Below are positions 33,872 through 43,726 of a stretch of 64,000 nucleotides of DNA, piece by piece. The translations under genes were made by a program, and so were the position numbers. The DNA lies in NCBI GenBank assembly GCA_029844215.1, contig CM056733.1, positions 70,027,794 through 70,091,793 on the forward strand, given 5' to 3'. The notes under the pieces are model-generated. The model searched no databases. It was not told the origin of the DNA and was given only the letters and a program-made list of their open reading frames with translations. This DNA is from Przewalskia tangutica (taxonomy: Eukaryota; Streptophyta; Magnoliopsida; Solanales; Solanaceae). The number at the start of each line of letters is the position of its first letter. Positions within the stretch are counted from its first letter, which is position 1.

Positions 33872-36417
33872 TGTTACACCTCGTAGCTTAAGGCGATAAT
33901 TAGAGAACGTGATTAAGAGAATAAGATTCGAATATTGGATGCAAAGTATAGTTATACATGCTAATCCGTAAATTAGTATACAAAGGAAGTGATTCCGAAA
34001 TATTTTTTGAATATTACGAGTGTGACGATGGGAATTTATTATGTTGGTTGAACATTTCGAATTTTCAGATTTTATAAGATTGACTAAGTGTGGGAGATTG
34101 ATTATTTAATAAGTGAGAATTAGTGGACAATTATGGGAACTAGAACATCCCTTTCACATTTTTTAACAATAATTTTCATATTTTGCATGCTTACATTTAC
34201 CTAGGTTCCACTCATTTCTCTCCCCCTTATTTTCGAGAACCTCCCCCCTTCAAACACTCCACCTTCTCTCCTCCAAACATATTTTTTCTCCAACTCCATA
34301 GCCAAAGAAAAGACCAAGCTAACTCCCTCTTTCAAGATTAAATTCTTCTACAAGTTCTAAGCCATAGAAATTCCACAAAACATTGGTGAAATCGACACTG
34401 CTGGCCGAGAAACAAGCTCCAGAAACGTTAGCATTCGAGATGAATTGTTTGGAAGGAAAACATGTAAGAATGATGGATTAAACTTGTAGAATACATGCAT
34501 GTCAATATAAGTTGAAGAAATGGTGAAAATGGTGCAAAAGGAAATGGGACAGTGACCGAAATATAGGGATTGTTTTGGACACAAATTAAGGTAAAATTTC
34601 TTCTTATTATTTGAGTTATTGGAGTTAAATGATGTTGTAGTTAAGAGATAAACTCATGTTAAAGAGGAATTGAAAATAAGAGATTGCATGTGATTGTTGT
34701 TGAGCCGATTGAAAAGGTTATTACCGATTTTTGGGGGCTGTTTTGTATACATTAGATTTGATTGTTGTTGTTGTTATCATTATCACTAATCGCATGTTGA
34801 AATTGAAGGAAATATTGATATTTAAAAGTTGTAGATTGGTTATATGAATTATTAAAAGGGTGAATTGGATTCTAAGGAATTAAGAGGAATTAAAGCGTAG
34901 AAAGGTGTTATGTTGCAAACTATAAGACTTGCACTCTTGTTGTTGCTAGAATTGATGGACTATTTTTAAGGTTGTTTTAATGTGGTTTAAGGGGCTGAAT
35001 TAACAAGAGAAATAGGTGTATTAATCACCTTGGTTGTTTTAGTTGTTGTCTTCTATGAACGTAAAGAAAATGAATGTATTTTGATGGCGTATATGGAGTA
35101 TTTGAGATTGTTTTGGTTATATCTTTAAGTTGCATCTTGTTATTGGTATTGTTGGCTTTGTTTGTAAGTTGTGAATGTGCATATAAATAGGGGAGGTGCT
35201 GCCCAAATTTCTATAGGAAAGAGAGTCATCATTTGGTATATAACTTACACTAATAAGCATAGAGTTGACGGACATGTTACTATTATTATAGGTTGAAGTG
35301 TTAGACGAGTCATACTTTAATTAGTGAGTTGGTTAGTTCGACAATAAGTTATGTGAAATTATCCTTTCTTCTTTTTGGCATGATTTACATAAATGAGTGT
35401 ACGACGGACGTACATAGTTCTAATTAATCCTAATTCCTAATGATACATGATATGATAGTGTCTTTGATTTTTCAAATGATGATTTAAATTGCATATGGTT
35501 GCTCATGATAATTTATTCGTGCTTGATGAGATTATATCATTTCACCGCGTCCCGGGCCGGAAAGTTTCGTGCACAATTCCTTATATGTTCACCGCGTCCT
35601 TCACTAGAGGGTCGGGCAGTATGATATGCGGATAGGCATCCGCATATATGATATATGTGGACAGGCATCCACGGATAGGACTATGTGTTCACCGCGTCCT
35701 TCACTAGAGGGTCGGACAGTATATGTGGACAGGCATCCACGGATATGATTTCATTTTACCGAGTCCCACATTGGGCCGGGTACGATATATTATATGGCTT
35801 ATACATGACTCTCATTTTATAAGACACATTTGACTCTCATTTCATAAGGCACAGTTGTATTGATATTTGGATTATTATATGTGTCTCCTGACATCTTTTG
35901 GCCATTTATGATCTTTTTTACAGCTTCATGTTTTACATACTCAGTACATTATTTGCATCGACCCCACTTTCCTCGAAATGCGTTCATGCCAGTGCAAGTA
36001 CTCGCTTGGTGATCCTCCGCCTAGGATTCTGTTGGTTTCGGAGAGCTCCATTGATTCGGAGCTTAGTCATTTTGGTACAAAACCTTATTTCGAACTTACA
36101 CATATTTAGGGGCACGACGGGGCCCTGTCCCGTCATATTTCATTATTGTATTCTTAGAGGTCTGTAGATAGTTGTGGGTGGAATATGTGTTTTTGTATAT
36201 GTGTACGGTTATGAGTCATTTTGAATATCTCTATGTACAGTGGCGGTCTCGTCGGCTTGCCTATTTTGTTATATGAATTAGTTGTGACTCATCGGCAGAC
36301 AGGTTTATTACCGAGGTTTACATTATCCTTGGTATCCGTGTGATTATATGTGACAGGTGAGTATAAGAGTGCCCAGGTAGGGCACCGGGTCGCGGCTCGT
36401 CGGGTCGGGTCATGACA
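33872..36417 (+). repeat. 3' LTR of the second Gypsy element
   Basis: It is 2546 bp. It matches 25274-28036 with many scattered substitutions and lacks a segment of about 160 bp after GGAATTAAGAGGA (about 34880). Confidence 0.92.
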
Positions 36418-36422
36418 GTTGC

Positions 36423-37198
36423 CCAACAAGATGGACAACACTCAGGTACGTCTCACTTCTTTCAATTATTACACATGGTTCTTATGGGTCCCATTGAAGT
36501 AGAGAGCTTAGGAGGCATGAGATATTTCTATGTGATTGTAGATGATTTTTCTAGGTATACATGGATCTATTTTTTTAAAAGAAAAATCACAAACTTTTGG
36601 CATGTTTAAGATATTTTACTCTAGGATTAAGAACTTGTTCTGTTCTTCCATTTTCATAATCAGATCTGACCATGAAAGGGAATTTGAAAACCAATCTTTT
36701 GCAAGATTTTGTGAAAAGAAAGGTATCCTCCATGAATTTTTTGCACCCAAGACTCCACAACAGAATGGGGTAGCAGAGAGGAAGAACAGAACATTGCAAG
36801 AGATGGCTAGAGTAATGTTAAGTTCTAAACAACTATCAAAAAGGTTTTGGGCAGAAGCCTTAAACATTGCATGTCACATCACTAACAGAGTCTATGTAAG
36901 GCCATGTACTAGAAGAACACCTTATGAAATTTTAAATGGAAATAAATCTAATCTATGTTACTTCCATATTTTTGGGTGTATCTGCTACAAATTAAATGAC
37001 TGGGATAAGTTGGCGAAATTCGACTCAAAAAGTGACAAAGAAATATTTATTGGCTATTCGCAAAATAGTCATGCTTACAGGATATACAATCTGAGGACTA
37101 AGATTGTACAAGAGGCAGTTAATGTTATCTTTGATGATCTAACTAACATTTCAGGGAGATCATCGGAAAATAACATTGTTATTATTGCAGAAAAATAG
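36423..37198 (+). pseudogene. Sirevirus integrase core, downstream of the nested Gypsy
   Basis: Sequence resumes with the integrase start (MVLMGPIEVESLGGMRYF, VIVDDFSRYTWIYF) and, after one frame shift near 36590, continues in 36542-37198. The core shows RSDHEREFENQSF and the catalytic-glutamate region APKTPQQNGVAERKNRTLQE. The C-terminal part reads RTPYEILNGNKSNLCYFHIFG. The integrase would insert the cDNA copy into the chromosome. It is separated from its zinc-binding N-terminus (ending 25268) by 11 kb. Confidence 0.88.
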
Positions 37199-37440
37199 CA
37201 AGCTGCAGACCCAGATGTTGTCACAACATCAGAGACAACACCTGAACCTGCAGAAGAGATCACAGAGGTTGAGGTGGAGGAGGATTCTAGAACTAAAATG
37301 CAAGATCAAGTAAGAAGAGACCCTCCATCAAGGATTAGAAGAAACCATCCACAAGACCAAGTGATAAAAGGAGTGTTTGAAAGGATGCGTACAAGTGAGA
37401 AAAAACCAATTAACTACCGAGAAATGGTAAGGTATGTGGT

Positions 37441-39007
37441 ATGTCCACCATATACCAATATGTTAGTCTTTCTTGTTCTACGTCTACTTTAGAACCTACA
37501 AATATTGGGGAAGCTTTAAAAGATAATTTTTGGATTCCAGCAATGCAAGAAGAGCTTGAACAATTTACCCGAAATGAAGTTTGGGACTTGGTACCACGAC
37601 CCAACAATACAAATGTTAGTAGGACCAAGTGGATATTCAAGAACAAATCAGATGAGTTAGGGAAGATTGTTAGAAACAAAGCTTGATTTGTTGCTCAAGG
37701 CTATACACAAGTGGAAGGAATTGATTATGACAAGACCTTCGCTCCGGTGGCTAGAATTGAGTCAATAAAATTGCTACTTGCTATTTAAAGATTACCTTAC
37801 ATCAAATGGATGTTAAAGAAGCTTTCCTTAATGGATATTTGGACAAAAAAATGTATGTTGAACAACCAAAGGGATTTGAGGATCCTCATCATCCACATTA
37901 CGTATACAAGCTCAAGAAAGCTTTGTATGGGTTGAAACAAGCCCCTCGTACATGGTATGGTCGTCTAACTAACTTTCTTGTTAAGTTTGGTCTTAACTGT
38001 GGAGAAGCTGATAGAACACTGTTCATCAAAAGACACGGTGTAGATGTAATAATAGCTCAAATCTATATTGATGATATTGTATTTGGTTCGACTTCAGAAT
38101 CATTTTTGAAGTCTTTTGTCGAAACAATGTCGACAATATTCGAGATAAACGTGATTGGGGAATTAACTTTCTTATTAGCCTTGCAGATTAAACAGATGAA
38201 GATGTGATATTTATGTCCCAAAGTAAATATGCCAAGAACCTAGTTAGAAAGTTTGGACTAGAGAATGAAAAACACATGAGAACACCAATGGGATCAACAC
38301 AACAGGTATGTACAGACGATATTGGACAACATGTTGACGCAACATTGTTTAGGTCCATTATAGGTAGACTTTTATACCTTACTTCTAGTCGTCCAGATAT
38401 TATGTTCAGTGTGTGTGTGTGTGCTAGATTTCAGGCCAGTCCCAAAGTATCCCACTTAAATTTTGTCAAGCGTATAATCAGATATATTGTTGGCACAAGT
38501 GAGTTGGAAATTTGGTGCACCAAGGACACTAACCCTAATCTAATAGGGTATAATGACTCGGATTGGGCTGGTGATGTTGATGATAGGAAGAGCACAAGTG
38601 GTGGATGATTTTACTTAGGCAATAACTTAGTATCGTGGTATAGTCGTAAGCAAAATTATGTCTCTCTTTCAACTGTAGAATCTGAGTATGTTGTGGCTGG
38701 AAGTTGTTGTGCCCAATTAATTTGGCTAAGACACATGTTAGATGATTATGGCATGTCAAGCAACACTATAATTTTGTACTGTGATAATTTGAGTGCTATC
38801 AATATTTCTAAGAATCTTGTTCAACACTCTCGTAAAAAATACATAGATATACGACATCATTTTTTAAGGGACTTAGTCGAAAAACAACTAGTTCAGATTG
38901 AACATGTGGATACATTTCACCAACTAGCTGACATTTTCTCCAAGGCTCTAGATCATGAGAGATTTTTTTCTAGTTTGAAAAACTCTCTTGGTCTGTGTTT
39001 ATTATAA
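37441..39007 (+). pseudogene. Sirevirus reverse transcriptase and RNase H, frameshifted
   Basis: The RT region begins in 37441-37686 (EALKDNFWIPAMQEELEQF, EVWDLVPRP) and continues in 37806-38207 (MDVKEAFLNGYLDKKMYVEQP, ALYGLKQAPRTWYGRL). The catalytic box YIDDIVFGS is intact. After a frameshift at 38205 the C-terminal RT and RNase H follow: SRPDIMFSVCVCARFQ, LIGYNDSDWAGDVDDRKSTSGG, then a stop. The rest of RNase H continues to 39007 (VESEYVVAG, LYCDNLSAINISKN, KYIDIRHHFLRD, LADIFSKAL). Few changes separate it from an open frame, so the copy is only moderately old. Confidence 0.9.
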
Positions 39008-39870
39008 ATAAGGCAGTTTATGGTAGATGTTGCCTGAGATGTTGCACAACACTCCTAACAACATCTACTGATGTGTCAATATACTGAGACGGTGTTGCAA
39101 CATTTTGCACATATTTGGTCACTCAAGTATGAATTTACAAGAACAAGAACTTAAATGTGATATTGTTCTCTGTGATGATGTATATAAACTAATTATATAT
39201 GTCATAAAAAGGGAGTATCAAAAGTAGGCAAAGGCTATACTAAATATTTGGCAAGATTTTGAGCAAAGCTCTATATTGGTATCGTTCCTATTATATAGGA
39301 GTACCATGTGCATACAAAGAAGGTTGAAAATACCTTTAAAAAAAATTTAGACATTAAAATATTTTTGTATATATTCAACTAAGTTTGATTAAGGACATGA
39401 TGGTAAAATGTTACATTGGTCTGGCGGTCAAACTCATAAGGGATATATGCTGAATGTGTCTAAAGTTAAAGCCAAATCCAAAAGTTCTAGTAGTATCATA
39501 ATTCTTGTGTTGCCCAAAATGTTGCCCAAAATGTTTCCCAACATTGCTGACAACATCACAATCCCGTATATTGATTGTTGTTTTTAGGAAAATTAACGTC
39601 TTTCCGTTCTTTATGCCTTATTTATCTTTGTTCATTTTTTTTAAAACATTAGCCTCAAATCCGATTAAATCTGGACAGATTTTGTTTTTAAATTCAAAAA
39701 TTTGAACGTTATATGTCGTTAATTCCTAATTTTGAGTGTTTATAATTCTAATTGAATTATAACATATTTTAATTAGGAAATTTTGTTACAAGTTGTTAGG
39801 AGGTTGCCTTAAGTAAGTGTCCACTTGCCTTTTCACTTTATGTCAAATCACCTTAATTCCAATCCAATCC

Positions 39871-41612
39871 ATGGAAGACCAAAAATCGAGTACCCCCATT
39901 TCTAATCCAAACTTAAATCAAAACCCCAAAGTATCCAAACCATCTCCCATGTCTATTTCTCTCAAATCAAAATCAAGCTCATCCAACACACGAGACAGCA
40001 CACCAATGTCAACCAGTCCATATCAAAATCCACAGTTTTATCAGCATTACCAGCCGATAGAAAACCCTATCTCTGAACCTTCTGACTCTTCCAAGGCGAT
40101 AATCATCTCTGGTTCTGACGAACCATTGAAGGTTAGCTACCCAGGTGACACGGATAATCCAATAGATATTGAATCAACACCTACCTACACATACCTAGGG
40201 AAATCACCCAAAGAGTCGTCATTCCCATCCAGAAGATCAAAGCGCATTTTCGAGGAAGTTTTGGGTCGAAAGCATATTGCTAAAAAGACTCAATTTGAAT
40301 ATTCTGTCCCTGCTCCTACAAGAAGCAGAAGCAGCAGTACAAACTCCAGCATAGAAGAAACCCCCATTGCTTTATCAACTGAAAGTCTATCACCGGTTTC
40401 TCAAGGTGAGGAAGAAGAGATGTCTGAAGATACACCTCTTAGCAGGTATATTTCTCGTAGAGTCAGGAAGACATACATGAATGTTGCCACAACATCGAAG
40501 GCAACACCAAAAGTCTATTCGTCAGACTCAGAGTATGTTGCCGCAAAACCAGAGGCAACACCTGCAGCAACATCACCTGCTAAGGATCAGAGTCTGATAC
40601 AGATTCTGAGGTAAGGGCTTTCTCTCCTAAATTTCACTCCAAGGCATGTGCAGAAATTGGGTATGGTACTAACATAGGGTACTTGAGCTGAACGAGTGAT
40701 TTATTTGACATCATTCTCAGAAAATGGTTTAGTTGAATTCTTGAGTAGTAGAGGTTTGTACTATGGGAAGGGTTCCTTTTGTGAAAATATTGTTAGGTTG
40801 TTCTATACTAATTTGACTCCTATGTTCAAGGACACCACCTCAAATAAATTTGGGAAAGTGTACCTGCACAATAGGATGTATGATTTTACTCCTGACATCA
40901 TAAATCACACATTAGGAATCTATCTCAATACACAATCTACTCAAATTCAGTCCCTCCATGAGCTAAATGAGATAAGTACCTCACTGGAGGACTAATCACC
41001 AAATGGTCTGCAAGATGCAATGTATCTAAATTTACCGCATTATTTACTACTCTACACAAGTTTGTCATTTTTTGGCTACCTTCTCTCAATGAGACTGTAG
41101 TTACCTTAGAGCAAGCAAAGTTGTTTTACCTAATAGGAAAGGGATATAGATCTAGGATCCATAATATTTGAACATGTCGCAAATCTGACTGAAAAGAAAA
41201 ATAACTCTGGCATTCACTATCTATCCTCAATCTATCAAATAATTATCAACCAAGGGTTCAAACTGGGTCCCAGCATTGAAATGTACTCAGTTAACAAAAT
41301 AATTTTGAGCAGCAAAGAGAGGGTGATTGATCTTACCTAAAGAGAGAAAATTGGAGTGCAGATGTTGCCTTAGATGTTGGCAACACTACTGGGAACATTG
41401 CATAACCCCAATTTTACATGTCCAAAGAGAGACTGAAAAGGCATATCGCGGAGCTCAACAAGCAGATTTTTGAACTAATGAGAGCACATGATCACTATGA
41501 TGACATTCTTTCTTCACAAAAAGGGGGAGATGAGGTTGGCCATGATACATGGGGAGGAGCTGAACCAGTGACTGATGTAGGGGGGAGACTGCTTATGGGG
41601 ATGTTAAGATGA
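39871..41612 (+). pseudogene. Extra reading region of the Sirevirus (env-like position)
   Basis: The region starts at ATG 39871 (MEDQKSSTPISNPNLN). About 245 residues are Ser/Thr/Pro-rich and unstructured. A frameshift near 40600 follows (SDTDSEVRAFSPKFHSK). A conserved-looking globular stretch comes next in 40696-41340 (ENGLVEFLSSRGLYYGKG, MYDFTPDIINHTLGIYL, LHKFVIFWLPSLNETV, LEQAKLFYLIGKG), resembling the domain often labelled 'putative plant transposon protein'. A coiled-coil-like segment at 41418-41520 (LKRHIAELNKQIFELMRAH) ends it. The position matches the env-like gene of Sireviruses. I see no convincing signal peptide or transmembrane segment, so an envelope function is not supported. 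Confidence 0.65.
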
Positions 41613-42141
41613 GCTGAATGGAGACTGAGTATTTGCATAAAGCGGCTGGAAGCTAGTGCAAGTTACTACAGCCTAATGTGTATGCAACTGCTAGGTGATG
41701 GTGATGAAGAGACTGGTGGTGTTGAAATGCAAATGATTTTTGAATAATCTGTTTTAAATAATTATTTGTTAAAGTCTGGTTAATTGTTTTTGTGTTTGTT
41801 TCGTTTGTTATTGATGAATGCTGATTAATTGTTTTTATTATGAAATTAGATAAATCTTAGTCAATAGTCATAATGTGATTTGCTCTACAATGTGGTTATT
41901 TTCTGTGGATAATGTATGGATGTTAGTCTCTTGGTACTTACAACAATGTTGTATGTATGTTGTGACTAACAAACAAATGTTCTTACTAACCCAAATTACA
42001 ATACAATACTTGAAACTTGAAACTGTAGGTTGAGGGGGAGCATGTGTACAATCTTGCTGAGTTTGGATTGTTATGGAAAATATTACAATCAATCGTATCC
42101 TAGGCATTTTTAGGTTTGCATAGTGTTTTGTGAATAAAGAC

Positions 42142-42154
42142 AAAAAGGGGGAGA
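42142..42154 (+). other. Polypurine tract of the Sirevirus
   Basis: AAAAAGGGGGAGA directly precedes the 3' LTR (starts 42156), as expected for plus-strand priming in Copia elements. Confidence 0.85.
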
Positions 42155-42155
42155 T

Positions 42156-43554
42156 TGTTGATGTTGTGTGAGTGTTGTGGCAACACCAGGTTTTATGCCT
42201 GGACAACATCGTGCAGATGTTGCCCGCAATATTGCGCAACATCCTGCATTTTCATGCAGATGTTGTCTGCGGTGTTGCGCAACATCTTTGGAAATGATTT
42301 TGCCTATTCTTCTGACCAATACAGTGATTGTTACTGTGAGTTAAAAATGACCTAGGCAAGCTGAATACGAAGCTGTGTTTAAAACGTGGAAATTGAAGGA
42401 GTCAAGCTTGGAATCGAAGCAACTTGAAGACCATGTCAAAGTTGTTGAGGAATTCATGGAGCTGGAAGAGGTCCAAGCTAGTGCCTATTTTCTCTCAACT
42501 TCCACAACCAACCAGCGAGAGTTTCAAGGAAGTTTCACACTATAAATAGAGGAGGAACTTCAGAGTATTGCTATCCAAAAAAGATTGCAATAATATCTTC
42601 AAGAGCTCTCGGAAATTCAACCCAGAAAACTAGATCAAACCACCATTGCCTAAGTCGTTTAACAACATATATCCCACATTACGATTGATATCTCTATTCT
42701 ATATTAAGTTTAATGTAAAAGCAATTGTAATGAAGATGTTGTAGAATTTTATATTATCTTTTGTATTCTTTTGTACTTAGGCTGAAGTCATCTGCGACTT
42801 CGTTTTACAATTTCTTTTTATTTTGTTTCAATTCATTGTAAAAAGAAATTCATTATAATTGTATATAATATATACATTACTTCGGTCATTGACCATCAGA
42901 GGCTATATTAATATATACCTTTGAAATATAAATATTTGTGCCAGCACTTGCTACTCTCTTGTTGGTGATCGTGTTTGGTAGCTCTTCGGTGTGCATACAA
43001 GTATTTTTGTTGGAACGTTGATACATAACTAATGCAATGCTTAGAGTATCTCCATTAACAGAAAAAAGACTTCCGGTCGGATGAATGGAGGACCGACCGA
43101 CCCGGGTTTGGAATTAGAAACTCATTCTAGACTGGTTGTAAAGAAACTGTCTTCCGGATAACTCATGGCTACCCAACGTTTACCGTGGGCACGATAAGAC
43201 TTTCTTTCTGCCTTGATGCGTGGGAGAAGTAGCCAAATTACTCAAGCTTCAAATAGACTACCGAAGAAGATCAGGAAGAAGTCTATTATAGTTATTTGAC
43301 ATTTCTATTTCTCAACTCATCCAATCATGTCTGTCTTTTACTTTTCCGCTGCAATTACTCTTCTAATGTTTATTCTGTTTTCATCAGGTGTTGTCCCTAG
43401 TGTTGCACAACATTACAGGCAACACAGAAAGCTTGTCTGTCGATGTTGTCTCAAGTGTTAGACAACATTGGAGGCAACATCAAAAACTGTCTTTTACTTT
43501 CGAATTTTTATTTTACTACTATTTATTGTTTATCCTAGGCTCATACCCCCAACA
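42156..43554 (+). repeat. 3' LTR of the Sirevirus, next to the CCT6 promoter
   Basis: It is 1399 bp, about 360 bp longer than the 5' LTR because of an extra segment at about 42942-43334. The TATA box lies at 42541-42550. The LTR ends 172 bp before the CCT6 start codon and has the same orientation, so transcription starting in it would run into CCT6. Confidence 0.92.
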
Positions 43555-43630
43555 ATGCAATCATCAGAATGTGTCATATATTTACCCCCCTTATAATAAG
43601 TCACTTGACAATATTTGCTATTGAAAATAC

Positions 43631-43640
43631 TATATAATAA
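43631..43640 (+). promoter_or_regulatory. TATA box of CCT6
   Basis: TATATAATAA starts 96 bp before the CCT6 ATG and is followed by a CT-rich leader (43690-43726). The Sirevirus LTR ends only 77 bp upstream, so just the core promoter remains of the original 5' region. Confidence 0.65.
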
Positions 43641-43726
43641 GTAATTTTAACATGTAGGAAGTTGTTTACACTATCAAAGCCCTTAAAGCCAGCCCTCGCC
43701 CCTCAGTACACTCTCAATAAACGAAG

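Larger units (their letters stand above)
25274..36417 (+). mobile_element. Gypsy chromovirus (Tekay/Del-like) nested in the Sirevirus integrase
   Basis: The LTRs 25274-28036 and 33872-36417 begin TGTTACAC and end CATGACA/CGTGACA. The flanking five bases are GTTGA (25269-25273) and GTTGC (36418-36422), one base apart. Gag, protease, RT, RNase H, integrase and a C-terminal chromodomain occur in order, so it is a chromovirus. Stops and frameshifts affect every domain, and a hAT-type element sits in the integrase. Confidence 0.93.
21723..43554 (+). mobile_element. Sirevirus-type Copia retrotransposon with an env-like region, split by nested elements
   Basis: The LTRs 21723-22757 and 42156-43554 begin TGTTGATGTTGTGTGAGTG and end CCAACA. 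The flanking duplication is ATTCA (21718-21722) against ATGCA (43555-43559), one base changed. The coding order is gag, protease, integrase, RT, RNase H, then an extra reading region (39871-41610) before a purine tract. The extra region after RNase H and the long gag are marks of Sireviruses. Removing the nested Gypsy (25274-36417) leaves about 10.7 kb, a normal size for the group. All frames are interrupted. Confidence 0.9.
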
